A stretch of DNA of 64,000 nucleotides, taken from Kaistia soli DSM 19436. Lineage in GTDB: Bacteria > Pseudomonadota > Alphaproteobacteria > Rhizobiales > Kaistiaceae. Under the pieces are notes generated by a model that searched no databases, was not told the origin of the DNA, and was given only the letters and a program-made list of their open reading frames with translations. A program made the translations under genes and the position numbers. This document shows, piece by piece, positions 42,705 through 54,980 of this stretch. The DNA is taken from positions 1,778,615-1,842,614 of the forward strand of contig NZ_FQUP01000001.1 in NCBI RefSeq assembly GCF_900129325.1, read 5' to 3'. The stretch's first letter is position 1. Each line of letters begins with the position of its first letter.

Positions 42705-45239
42705 ATGACGGGCCGATTCGGCGTGTCCGGAGAGCGCCCCCCGGTTATTGATCGCGCCGGACGGACGGGTGGTATCGGCCGGCTCGTGGTGCTGGCGGTC
42801 GCGCTCGTCGCCGTAGCCGTGGCCGGCGCCATGCTGCCGCCTTCCTCCGCGCAACCTTTCATCTTCGCCGTGCTCGGCATTCTTGCGGTGCTCGGTGTCT
42901 TCACGCTTTTCGCGGCAGCGATCGGGCTGGTGCGCTTCGGTGGCCAGGTTCCGCGCGACGATCTCGCGCGCGGCTTCATCGATTCGATGACTGAAGGCCT
43001 CGTCATCAGCGACCGCGAGGGGCGCATACTCTATGCCAACGGCGCCTATGCGGATCTGATCGGCGCTGACGACGAAAGCGATGTCCGCGTCATCGAGCGG
43101 GTCTTTTCTGGCGACCAGGCCGCCAGCGAGGCGCTCTATCGCCTGTCGCAATCGGTTCGCCATCAGCGCGCGGCGGTCGAGGAAATCCGCATGCCAGCGC
43201 CGCTGTCCGGCACCGGGCCGATCGGCCCGCGCTGGTACCGCGTCCATGCCCGGCCGATCCATGCCGGCGATCAGATCCTGACCGCGTGGCGGCTCGCCGA
43301 CATCACGGGCGATCGCGAGCAGCAGGAGACGGTGTTCCAGGACTTGCAGCATGCGATCGACTATCTCGATCATGCGCCGGCGGGCTTTCTATCCGCGGAA
43401 CCGGATGGGCGTATCGTCTATCTCAATGCCACGCTTGCAGAATGGCTTGGCATCGATCTCGCTTTCTTCAAACCGGGCTCGATCGCGCTTTCGGACATCG
43501 TACGCGGCGACGGTGCGGCGCTGCTCGCGGCCGGCAATGCGCGGCCGGGCGGCAGCGAGACGGAGATCTTCGACCTCGATCTCGTCAAGCAGAACGGCCA
43601 GAGCCTGCCGGTGCGCTTCCTGCACCGCGTGCCGTATGCGCATGACGGTGCGCCGGGCGCGACGCGCACCATCGTCCTCAACCGCGGCCCGGGAGAGGAT
43701 GTGTCCGAGGCGCTGCGTGCGGCCGAGGTTCGCTTCACGCGCTTCTTTAACCATACGCCCTTCGCGATTGCGTCCGTCGACCGCAGCGGCCGCATCGGCC
43801 GGACCAATGCCGCTTTTGCGCGGCTGTTCGGCTCCGTACAGGGCCAGGGCGGTGGCCGTCTTCGCCTCGCCGATCTCGTCACGGACGGCGGGCGCACAGC
43901 GATCGAGAGCGCTCTCGAAGCGGCCGCGGCCGGTCATGGCGATATCCCGTTCGTCGATGCCAGCGTCGCCGGCGCCGGCGACCGTAGCACGCGCTTCTAT
44001 GTCAGCGCCGTCGACGAAGGCGCCGACGAGCATGAGATCGCCACGATCTATGCACTCGACACCACGGAGCAGCGCGCGCTGGAGCAGCAGTTCCAGCAGA
44101 GCCAGAAAATGGAGTCGATCGGCCAGCTTGCCGGCGGCGTCGCGCACGACTTCAACAATGTCCTGACGGCGATCATCGGCTTCTCCGACCTGCTGCTCGC
44201 CAATCACCGCCCGTCCGACCCGTCCTTCCAGGACATCATGAACATCAAGCAGAACGCCAACAGGGCCGCGGGCCTTGTTCGGCAGCTGCTTGCCTTCTCC
44301 CGCCGACAGACGCTGCGCCCGCAGATCCTCGCCATCGGCGACGTGCTCTCCGATCTCTCCATCTTGCTGGAGCGGCTGCTTGGCGAGAAGGTCAAGCTCT
44401 CGGTGGTGCACGGCCGCGATGTCTGGCCGATCAAGGCCGATCTCAACCAGTTCGAGCAGGTCGTCATCAATCTCGCGGTCAATGCGCGCGATGCGATGCC
44501 CAAGGGCGGTCAGCTCACCATCCGCACCCGCAACATCCTGCCAGCCGATTGCGCCGCCTTTGGATACAAGGCGTTGCCGGCTGCGGAATATGTGTTGATC
44601 GAAGTCGAGGATACCGGCACGGGCATTCCGCTCGAGGTCCAGTCGAAGATCTTCGAGCCGTTCTTCTCGACGAAGGAAGTCGGCAAGGGCACCGGGCTCG
44701 GCCTATCGACCGTCTATGGCATCGTTCGCCAGACCGGGGCGCACATCTTCTTCGACAGCGTTATCGACAAGGGCACGATCTTCCGCATCTTCGTGCCGCG
44801 CCATGTCATGATCGAGCAGCCGAAGGCCGAGCTCGTTCCCGACAAGCCGCAGGCCAAGACCGACCTGACCGGCAGCGCCAATATCCTGCTCGTCGAGGAC
44901 GAAGAGGCGGTCCGGGCCTTCGCTGCGAGAGCCCTGGCGTCGCGCGGCTATACGGTGCACGAGGCGTCATCGGGCGCAGAGGCGCTCGAAGTAATGGAGC
45001 GCACCGGCGGGTCGATCGATCTCGTGGTCTCCGACGTCGTCATGCCCGAGCTCGACGGCCCCTCGCTGTTGCGCGAATTGCGCAAGACGCGGCCGAACCT
45101 CAAGATCATTTTCGTCTCTGGCTATGCCGAGGACGCTTTCGCCAAGAATCTGCCCGACGGCGAGAATTTCAGCTTCCTGCCGAAGCCGTTTTCGCTGAAG
45201 CAGCTGGCGACGGCTGTGAAGGAAGCGCTGGGCGAGTAG
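42705..45239 (+). CDS. cckA: Cell-cycle hybrid histidine kinase CckA
   Basis: An 844-residue hybrid kinase. Two N-terminal membrane helices lead into PAS domains ([38 protein letters not shown]). HisKA has His481 in [20 protein letters not shown], the HATPase has [14 protein letters not shown] and [20 protein letters not shown], and the C-terminal receiver has [17 protein letters not shown] with Asp777 in [13 protein letters not shown]. CckA phosphorylates ChpT and thereby CtrA, controlling cell division and motility. Domain order and length match rhizobial CckA. Confidence 0.93.
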   Translation: MTGRFGVSGERPPVIDRAGRTGGIGRLVVLAVALVAVAVAGAMLPPSSAQPFIFAVLGILAVLGVFTLFAAAIGLVRFGGQVPRDDLARGFIDSMTEGLVISDREGRILYANGAYADLIGADDESDVRVIERVFSGDQAASEALYRLSQSVRHQRAAVEEIRMPAPLSGTGPIGPRWYRVHARPIHAGDQILTAWRLADITGDREQQETVFQDLQHAIDYLDHAPAGFLSAEPDGRIVYLNATLAEWLGIDLAFFKPGSIALSDIVRGDGAALLAAGNARPGGSETEIFDLDLVKQNGQSLPVRFLHRVPYAHDGAPGATRTIVLNRGPGEDVSEALRAAEVRFTRFFNHTPFAIASVDRSGRIGRTNAAFARLFGSVQGQGGGRLRLADLVTDGGRTAIESALEAAAAGHGDIPFVDASVAGAGDRSTRFYVSAVDEGADEHEIATIYALDTTEQRALEQQFQQSQKMESIGQLAGGVAHDFNNVLTAIIGFSDLLLANHRPSDPSFQDIMNIKQNANRAAGLVRQLLAFSRRQTLRPQILAIGDVLSDLSILLERLLGEKVKLSVVHGRDVWPIKADLNQFEQVVINLAVNARDAMPKGGQLTIRTRNILPADCAAFGYKALPAAEYVLIEVEDTGTGIPLEVQSKIFEPFFSTKEVGKGTGLGLSTVYGIVRQTGAHIFFDSVIDKGTIFRIFVPRHVMIEQPKAELVPDKPQAKTDLTGSANILLVEDEEAVRAFAARALASRGYTVHEASSGAEALEVMERTGGSIDLVVSDVVMPELDGPSLLRELRKTRPNLKIIFVSGYAEDAFAKNLPDGENFSFLPKPFSLKQLATAVKEALGE

Positions 45240-45340
45240 ACGTTTGGCGCTCCTCGTGCTTGGGCTCGTGTAATGGCCGCTTGCATCCAATCCGTCCGCA
45301 TCCGAACCTCGGCCGGTACACCACGGACCGAGACGAAAGC

Positions 45341-46621
45341 GTGATCATCCACCAGCCGACCGCCGATGGCCTCCCGCCGCATCCCACCGTTCCCTTTCGC
45401 ATCGATGCTGCGACGCGACGCGTCTCCATCGACGCGCGCAATCCGGCCTTCTTCCAGGATCCCTATCCCGCCTTCGAGGCGATCAGGGCCGAGATGCCTC
45501 GCTTCTTCTGGGAGGAATACGGGCTCTGGTGCTTCGTCAATGCCGATGACGTGCACGCGCTCTTCCGGGATAAGCGCTTCGGCCGCGAGATCCTCCACCT
45601 CGCGACTCGCGAGGAACTGGGATTGCCGGAGGTGCCCGAGCGCCTCAAGCCTTTCACCGATGTCGACAAGCTCTCAATGCTCGATCGCGAGCCGCCGGCG
45701 CATACGCGGCTACGCACGCTCGTCAATCGCGCCTTCGTCTCGCGGCAGGTCGAGCGGCTGCGGCCGCGCATCGCGGACCTTGCCAATGAACTGATCGATC
45801 GGTTCGAAGGGGCGGGGGAGGTAGACCTCATCGAGGCCTTCGCGACGCCGATCCCGGTCATCGTCATCGCGGAAATGCTTGGCGTGCCAACGAGCCGGGC
45901 CGGCGATTTGCTCGACTGGTCGCACAAGATGGTCGCGATGTATCAGTTCGGCCGCACACGGGCGACCGAGGACGCGGCCGTCGCGGCGGTGCAGGATTTT
46001 GTCGCCTATCTGAAAGAGGTGGTCGCTGAACGGCGCAAGGCGCCAGCCGACGATCTCGTCTCGACGCTGATCGCCGCCGAGGAACAGGGCGACCGGCTGA
46101 CCGAAGATGAGCTGATCGCGACCATCATTCTGTTGCTCAACGCCGGCCACGAGGCGACCGTGCATGCCATCGGCAATGGCGTAAAGGCAATCCTGGAGAC
46201 CGGGCTTGATCCGGCGGCTATCTTCGCGACCGAAGACAGCGTGGCGGCGACGTCCGAGGAGTGCCTTCGCTTCGATCCGCCGCTGCATTTCTTCTCTCGC
46301 TATGCGCTTGAGGACCTCGATTATGCCGGCATCTCCCTGAAAAAGGGCGACAGCGTCGGCCTTGTGCTCGGCGCCGCCAACCGCGACCCGGCGCGCTATG
46401 TCGATGCAGCCCGCTTCGATCCTGATCGGCCGGCGCTCGCACATTTCGGCTTCGGCGGCGGCATCCATTTCTGCATCGGCGCGCCATTGGCGCGGCTTGA
46501 ATTGCAGGTCGCTTTGCCGATCCTCTTTTCGCGCCTGCCGGGCCTCAGGATCGCGTCCCCGCCGAGCTATCGCGACAGCTACCATTTCCATGGACTGGAG
46601 GCCCTGCACCTCGCCTGGTGA
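45341..46621 (+). CDS. Cytochrome P450
   Basis: A 426-residue soluble bacterial P450. The heme loop FGFGGGIHFCIGAPLARLE carries the axial Cys378, the I-helix motif is LLLNAGHEATVH (Glu before the Thr in place of the usual Glu/Asp-Thr pair order AG-x-[ED]-T), and SEECLRFDPP is the K-helix ExxR. A GTG at 45341 is the chosen start because the family N-terminus (DARNPAFFQDPYPAFEAIRA) begins about 30 residues later. Its electrons may come from the ferredoxin/reductase at 32-34 kb. The substrate is unknown. A hydrolase gene follows by 41 bp. Confidence 0.9.
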   Translation: MIIHQPTADGLPPHPTVPFRIDAATRRVSIDARNPAFFQDPYPAFEAIRAEMPRFFWEEYGLWCFVNADDVHALFRDKRFGREILHLATREELGLPEVPERLKPFTDVDKLSMLDREPPAHTRLRTLVNRAFVSRQVERLRPRIADLANELIDRFEGAGEVDLIEAFATPIPVIVIAEMLGVPTSRAGDLLDWSHKMVAMYQFGRTRATEDAAVAAVQDFVAYLKEVVAERRKAPADDLVSTLIAAEEQGDRLTEDELIATIILLLNAGHEATVHAIGNGVKAILETGLDPAAIFATEDSVAATSEECLRFDPPLHFFSRYALEDLDYAGISLKKGDSVGLVLGAANRDPARYVDAARFDPDRPALAHFGFGGGIHFCIGAPLARLELQVALPILFSRLPGLRIASPPSYRDSYHFHGLEALHLAW

Positions 46622-46662
46622 GGGGAATGGTGCGGTCGCACCGACCAATTGGGAACAGATGG

Positions 46663-47565
46663 ATGAGCAGTAAGGCCCCAACGCTCAAGCGGATCGATGC
46701 AGGCGTTCTGGAGATCGGCTATTTCGAGGCGGGGCCTGCGAAGGGCATGCCTACGATCCTGTTGCACGGATTTCCCTACGACCCTCACGCCTATGACGCG
46801 GCTGCGGAACAGCTGGCCGCGGCGGGCCTTCGCGTCATCGTGCCTTATCTGCGCGGGTATGGCCCGACCCGGTTCCGCTCGCCCGAGACGCCGCGCTCCG
46901 GCGAGCAGGCGGCGCTCGGCGCCGATCTGCTCGCGCTCATGGATGCGCTGGATATTCCGCGGGCGCTGCTTGGTGGCTATGACTGGGGCGGACGCGCCGC
47001 TTGCATCGTCGCGGCGCTCTGGCCCGAACGCGTCGCGGGTCTCGTCAGTTGCGGCACTGGCTACAACATCCAGAACATCGCCGAAGCCTGGCGGCCGGCA
47101 CCGCCGAGCGCCGAACACCGTTTCTGGTATCAGTATTACTTCCATTCAGAGCGTGGCCGGCTCGGATTGTCGGAGAATCGACGCGAGCTCTGCCGGCTGA
47201 TCTGGCAACTCTGGTCGCCTAGCTGGGCATTCGACGGCGCGACCTTCGAACGGAGCGCCGTGTCCTTCGACAATCCGGACTTCGTCGACGTCGTCGTCCA
47301 TTCTTACCGCCATCGGTTCGGCGGCGTGCCAGGCGATCCTGCGTTACTGCCCATCGAAGCGAGGCTGGCACAGCAACCTCAAATCGAGGTCCCGACGATC
47401 GTGCTGCAGGGGGCCGATGACGGCGTCGATCCCCCTGAGACGGATGACGAGAGCGCGCCGTATTTCTCGGGTTGCTATGCGCGGCGGATTATCCCAGCTG
47501 TCGGTCACAACCTGCCGCAGGAAGCGCCCGCTGCCTTTGCAGAGGCCGTCCTGGCCCTCGCATAA
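46663..47565 (+). CDS. Alpha/beta hydrolase (epoxide hydrolase-like)
   Basis: A 300-residue alpha/beta-hydrolase: LLHGFPYDPHAYDAA with the HGFP oxyanion motif, GGYDWGGRAAC with the Asp nucleophile in the HDWGG-type elbow, and AVGHNLPQEAP with the catalytic His. The Asp nucleophile points to epoxide hydrolase or dehalogenase chemistry. Directly downstream of a cytochrome P450, so the pair could oxidise a substrate to an epoxide and then open it; this coupling is inference. ATG at 46663 is chosen; an earlier in-frame ATG at 46618 would overlap the P450 stop. Confidence 0.85.
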   Translation: MSSKAPTLKRIDAGVLEIGYFEAGPAKGMPTILLHGFPYDPHAYDAAAEQLAAAGLRVIVPYLRGYGPTRFRSPETPRSGEQAALGADLLALMDALDIPRALLGGYDWGGRAACIVAALWPERVAGLVSCGTGYNIQNIAEAWRPAPPSAEHRFWYQYYFHSERGRLGLSENRRELCRLIWQLWSPSWAFDGATFERSAVSFDNPDFVDVVVHSYRHRFGGVPGDPALLPIEARLAQQPQIEVPTIVLQGADDGVDPPETDDESAPYFSGCYARRIIPAVGHNLPQEAPAAFAEAVLALA

Positions 47566-47677
47566 GGTCCGCCGGCCGCGTCGTCCTGTCGGCTCCGGGG
47601 GCGGTCCGGCCTTGCATCTCTCGGCCGAATTGTCATCAATCGGCCCGCGAGTGCGAGACGATGCGTGGAGGTCGGGA

Positions 47678-48052
47678 ATGCGACTTGGCGTTTGGATGAT
47701 CGTGGCCGCCTCGCTGGTCACGGCGAGCGTGCCGGCGCTCGCGCAGAGCTATGTCGGTACACCGCTGTCTCCGCCTGCGCTACAGGCCGGGATCGTGGCT
47801 GCGGTCGCGGCGCGGCTGCTTGATCCGCCGGCCGCCCATATTCGTGACCTTGCGCCGTCGCTCGCGCGAAATGGCCACGGATATTGCGGGAAGGTCAGCC
47901 CCGACGGGACGGCGCCGTTCCAGCCGTTTCATATCATCGCCGGCGAGGATGGCAGCTATGCCGTCCTCATCCTGCCCGAAAAAGGCGATCCGCCGGGGCT
48001 TGCCCGCGCCAATGCGGTGCAACTCCTGACTAATTTCGGATGCCTGCATTGA
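47678..48052 (+). CDS. Small secreted hypothetical protein
   Basis: A 124-residue protein with a clear signal peptide (VWMIVAASLVTASVPALAQ). The mature part has YCGKVSPDGTAPFQPFHIIA and AVQLLTNFGCLH, with two cysteines that could pair. GGAGG lies 7 bp before the ATG, supporting the start. No family was recognised; the G-x-Y-C-G-x-V pattern suggests a small soluble periplasmic fold. It stands alone between a hydrolase and a methyltransferase gene. Confidence 0.75.
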   Translation: MRLGVWMIVAASLVTASVPALAQSYVGTPLSPPALQAGIVAAVAARLLDPPAAHIRDLAPSLARNGHGYCGKVSPDGTAPFQPFHIIAGEDGSYAVLILPEKGDPPGLARANAVQLLTNFGCLH

Positions 48053-48152
48053 GGGGCGCGGGGCCCGCCGCTTGCATCGCAGCGCGCTCGCCAGCAAGGT
48101 CTCGTGTGCGCTCATGGTCGGGTCAACGGGTGGGCAAGGGAGCTAATCGGAC

Positions 48153-49016
48153 GTGATCGAAGGACAACCGAGCGCCACGGCATTCCGCGCAGCGGTTCGG
48201 CGCGCCGCGCATCAGTTGCTGGACAAGCCTCGAATCTTCGAGGATCCGCTTGCGCTGACCATTGTCGGCGGGGATCGCGGCTCGTCGGTGGCGCGCGACG
48301 AAATCAGCCGCGCCGATTCCGCCGGCGGCGCCGCGCTGCGCTCCTTTCTTGCCGCGCGCAGCCGCTTTGCCGAGGACCGGCTGGCGGCGGCCGTCGCAGG
48401 CGGCGTGCGTCACGTGGTCGTGCTCGGCGCGGGGCTCGACACGTTCGCCTATCGCAATCCGTTCGCCGAACAGGGTGTCGTGGTTTACGAGGTCGACCAT
48501 CCCGCCACGCAGGCCTGGAAGCGCCAGCGCCTTCAGCAGACACACATTCCTGTGCCCGATACGATGCGCTTCGTTCCCGTCGACTTCTCCGTCGATCGGC
48601 TGGACGCAGCGCTCGTCGCGGCAGGGCTCGATCCGGCAGCGCCGGCGTTCTTCTCCTGGCTCGGCGTCGTGCCCTATCTTTCGGAAATTGCCATTCTCAC
48701 CACGCTTGGCATCATCGCAGCCCGCAAGGGCGACGCCGAGCTGGTGCTGGATTATGCGGAGCCACCGGATCGTGTCGGCGTGCTTCAGCGGCTCGCCTTC
48801 CTGACGCTTGCCGGGCGCACGGCGCAGCTCGGCGAACCCTTTGTCAGCTATTTCCTGCCCGAAGATATCGAGCGTCACCTGACGGCGCTCGGCTTCGAAG
48901 TGACGGCAAACCTCTCAGGGCCGGATCTTGGGCGCCTCTACGTGGCGGGACCATCCCCGCTTGATGAGGCGGCAGTCGGCCATGTCCTCCATGCGCGTCA
49001 TCCGGCTGTGGCCTGA
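48153..49016 (+). CDS. SAM-dependent methyltransferase, TIGR00027/LCM family
   Basis: A 287-residue class I methyltransferase of the leucine carboxyl methyltransferase-like family. It has ARSRFAEDRLAAAVAGGVRH, motif I VVLGAGLDTFAYR, the acidic-loop VYEVDHPATQAWKRQRL and FFSWLGVVPYLSE. Actinobacterial relatives are abundant and mostly of unknown substrate. The start is a GTG with GGGAG about 12 bp upstream, so a slightly different start is possible. It converges with psuG, overlapping its end by about 19 bp. Confidence 0.85.
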   Translation: MIEGQPSATAFRAAVRRAAHQLLDKPRIFEDPLALTIVGGDRGSSVARDEISRADSAGGAALRSFLAARSRFAEDRLAAAVAGGVRHVVVLGAGLDTFAYRNPFAEQGVVVYEVDHPATQAWKRQRLQQTHIPVPDTMRFVPVDFSVDRLDAALVAAGLDPAAPAFFSWLGVVPYLSEIAILTTLGIIAARKGDAELVLDYAEPPDRVGVLQRLAFLTLAGRTAQLGEPFVSYFLPEDIERHLTALGFEVTANLSGPDLGRLYVAGPSPLDEAAVGHVLHARHPAVA

Positions 49017-49933
49017 AGCGCTACCGCGATCTCGCCGGCGAGGCGGGCGTTGTTCTTGACCAGCGCGATATTGGTCACGAGGCTGCGCCCCTCGGTGAGC
49101 GTCAGGATTCGGCCGAGCACATAGGGCGTCACAGCCTTGGCGCGGACGCCTTCGCGCTCCGCGTCGCTGATCGCCTCTTCGATATGCGCCCGCATCTCCG
49201 CCGCTGGAATCTCGTCGGCGAGTGGCACCGGATTGGCGACCAGCAGGCCACCCTTGAGGCCGAGCTCTTCCCGCGTCGCCAGGAAGCTAGCGATCGCTGC
49301 GGGCTCGTCGAGGCGCAGCGGCGAGGGTAGGCCACTGTCGCGAGACCAGAAGGCGGGCAGCACATCCTGGCCGACCGTGACGACGGGTACGCCGAGCGTC
49401 TCCAGCACTTCGAGAGTCTTGGGAATATCAAGCAACGCCTTGGCGCCGGCCGATACGACCGTCACAGGCGTCTCGGCGAGTTCGTAGAGATCGGCCGACA
49501 CATCGAAACTGGTCTCGGCACCGCGATGGACACCGCCGATCCCGCCTGTCGCGAAGACGCGGATGCCGGCAAGCGATGCCGCGATGATGGTCGCGGCGAC
49601 CGTGGTGGCGCCCGGCCGGCCAGTGGCGAGCGCGAATGCGAGATCCGCCCGCGAGAGCTTCATGACATTCTTCCGGCCGGCAAGCTCTTCGAGCTCGGCG
49701 GCGGTCAGCCCGACGCGGATCGCGCCGTCTATGATCGCGATCGTCGCTGGAACGGCGCCCGCGGCGCGCACGACCTCCTCGACCGCGAGGGCGGTCGCGA
49801 CATTTTCCGGATAGGGCATGCCATGCGTGACGATCGTCGTCTCGAGTGCGACGAGCGGGCGGCCGTCTGCCTGCGCCGCGGCGACCTCGTCGGAAAGGCG
49901 GATGCGATCGGAAAGACTCATTGCGGATACCAT
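48998..49933 (-). CDS. psuG: Pseudouridine-5'-phosphate glycosidase
   Basis: A 311-residue enzyme of the IndA/PsuG family: ALETTIVTHGMPYPENVATA at the N-terminus, the RKNVMKLSRADLAFALATGR segment, TGGIGGVHRGAETSFDVSAD, SAGAKALLDIPKTLEVLETL with the likely Schiff-base Lys region, and GGLLVANPVPLADEIPAAEM. PsuG splits pseudouridine 5'-phosphate to uracil and ribose 5-phosphate. The usual partner kinase PsuK is not adjacent. Starts at 49933 and 49921 are both possible; neither has a good ribosome site. Confidence 0.9.
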   Translation of the reverse strand: MVSAMSLSDRIRLSDEVAAAQADGRPLVALETTIVTHGMPYPENVATALAVEEVVRAAGAVPATIAIIDGAIRVGLTAAELEELAGRKNVMKLSRADLAFALATGRPGATTVAATIIAASLAGIRVFATGGIGGVHRGAETSFDVSADLYELAETPVTVVSAGAKALLDIPKTLEVLETLGVPVVTVGQDVLPAFWSRDSGLPSPLRLDEPAAIASFLATREELGLKGGLLVANPVPLADEIPAAEMRAHIEEAISDAEREGVRAKAVTPYVLGRILTLTEGRSLVTNIALVKNNARLAGEIAVALQATAG

Positions 49934-49949
49934 TGTGTTGAACGTCGGA

Positions 49950-50408
49950 TCAGGAGACCGGCTGCCAGGAGCCGTCCGGCATCTGGCAGGCCGTGCCGCG
50001 CAGCGCTTGGCCTTGCCCGTTGACGACGACCTGGTGCGTATAGGGGCGGCAGTCGCGGCCGTTCTGCTTGCTGATCGGCCCGGGAATGACCTGTCCGTGG
50101 CTTGATCCCGCATTCCAGCTGACCGGCACGCCGGGTTGGCCGGTGGTTATCGCCTTTGTCTCCGCCGCCGAAGCCTGACGCTGCGCGTTCTGATCCATGC
50201 TCTTGCCGATCTGGCTGCCGATGATGCCGCCAAGGCCACCGCCGACGATCGTCGCGCCGAGCTTGCCCGCGCCGGACCCGAATTGGCTGCCGATCATGGC
50301 GCCGACAGCCGAACCGGCGATCGCACCCAACTGCTGGTTTGACGGCGCCTGGCAGGCACTGAGCGCCAGGGCAGACAGGAGTGTCACGAGGAGGGCAGGG
50401 CGTTGCAC
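49950..50408 (-). CDS. Glycine-zipper lipoprotein (outer-membrane surface antigen type)
   Basis: A 152-residue protein when read from the GTG at 50408 (an ATG at 50456 would add 16 hydrophilic residues). The signal ends in a lipobox LSAC, so Cys is probably lipidated. A glycine zipper follows (IAGSAVGAMIGSQFGSGAGK then GGGLGGIIGSQIGKSM), as in 17-kDa antigen-like proteins. The C-terminal part has C-R-P-Y and G-T-A-C-Q-M-P-D-G-S-W, the common end of this family. Likely outer-membrane anchored; function unknown. Confidence 0.8.
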   Translation of the reverse strand: MQRPALLVTLLSALALSACQAPSNQQLGAIAGSAVGAMIGSQFGSGAGKLGATIVGGGLGGIIGSQIGKSMDQNAQRQASAAETKAITTGQPGVPVSWNAGSSHGQVIPGPISKQNGRDCRPYTHQVVVNGQGQALRGTACQMPDGSWQPVS

Positions 50409-50540
50409 GTCGAGGTCGCTCTCTCTTGATGAAACATCGGGAATTTCAGGCCACATAGCATCACACAGGGCGTCGCCGCACCATCCTTGTCGCGTGCATG
50501 GCAGGCCTCACATATGCGCGCAGCGGGACTGGAATGCAGC

Positions 50541-50568
50541 TTGCAGATGAGAACAAAACATGTACACT
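50541..50568 (+). promoter_or_regulatory. recA promoter overlapping an SOS (LexA) box
   Basis: TTGCAG (50541-50546) and TACACT (50563-50568) with a 16-bp spacer form a promoter. GAAC-AAAACAT-GTAC (50551-50565) matches the alphaproteobacterial LexA box GAAC-N7-GAAC at all but one position and overlaps spacer and -10. LexA itself is not encoded here. Confidence 0.55.
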
Positions 50569-50616
50569 GTTCTCAGTTTGATCGACTCCTCGCAGTATGG
50601 AATAAGGAACGGACGC

Positions 50617-51705
<1,089 letters not shown>

Positions 51706-51718
51706 ATGACGAGACCAA

Positions 51719-51748
51719 CGGCGCGGCGTGAAGCCGCGCCGCATTTTT
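51719..51748 (+). terminator. Rho-independent terminator of recA
   Basis: A 9-bp perfect stem (51719-51727 with 51733-51741) and a 5-nt loop are followed by CATTTTT. It ends 17 bp before the next gene's ATG and abuts its ribosome site. Confidence 0.85.
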
Positions 51749-51764
51749 GGGGGAGGGGCGCAAG

Positions 51765-52124
51765 ATGGCCGAAGCGACGCAAGAGGCCGGTGGTTGTCAC
51801 TGCGGCAAGGTCCGTTTCGAGGCGCGTGGCGATTTCACCAGCGCGATCTCCTGCAATTGCTCCATCTGCCAGAAGCGCGGACATTGGCTCGCCTTCGTCC
51901 CGGCGAGCAATTTCAGCGTGACGTCGGGCGAGGACAACCTCACCGACTATCAGTTCAACCGCCACGTTATCCATCACCTCTTCTGCCAGGATTGCGGCAT
52001 CGAGTCCTTTGCGCGGGCGAAGGGGCCGGATGGCAGCGACATGGTTGCGGTCAATGTCCGCTGTATCGACGGCATCGACCTCGCGACCGTCACCGTCAAT
52101 GCCTATGATGGCCGAAGCCACTGA
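51765..52124 (+). CDS. GFA (glutathione-dependent formaldehyde-activating)/CENP-V family protein
   Basis: A 119-residue zinc protein: GGCHCGKVRFEARGD, SCNCSICQKRGHWLAFVPA and FCQDCGIESFARA supply six or more Cys ligands for two zinc sites, as in the GFA family. The family is named for glutathione adducts, although most members' substrates are unknown. GGGAGGGG lies 8 bp before the ATG. It lies just after the recA terminator, so it probably has its own transcript or depends on read-through. Confidence 0.88.
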   Translation: MAEATQEAGGCHCGKVRFEARGDFTSAISCNCSICQKRGHWLAFVPASNFSVTSGEDNLTDYQFNRHVIHHLFCQDCGIESFARAKGPDGSDMVAVNVRCIDGIDLATVTVNAYDGRSH

Positions 52125-52137
52125 AGCATGACAGGGC

Positions 52138-52168
52138 GACGCCGGCACCTCGCCGGTGCTGCGGCGTC
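52138..52168 (+). terminator. Hairpin between the GFA-family gene and alaS
   Basis: GACGCCGGCACC pairs with GGTGC-TG-CGGCGTC (12 bp with a 2-nt bulge, 5-nt loop), starting 14 bp after the GFA stop codon. The following TGCTGCTTTC is only weakly T-rich, so it may be a terminator or a leader structure of alaS. Confidence 0.45.
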
Positions 52169-52272
52169 AGTGCTGCTTTCTGGACAGTCCTGCAGCCGGT
52201 CGCTACAAACGCGGCCAGGTTTCTCACCGGGTATCCGCGATGCGGCCTCCCGGTCTTCAAGCGGATCATTCC

Positions 52273-54921
<2,649 letters not shown>

Positions 54922-54980
54922 GCCGGTGCCCGGACGACGAGAGGCGATAGGCATTTAGTTTTCGGCGGAGCGAGGGACAG

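Noticed and set aside
43389-44411. Minus-strand 340-residue frame antisense to cckA
   Set aside because: It lies wholly within the PAS and kinase domains of cckA and has no ribosome site.
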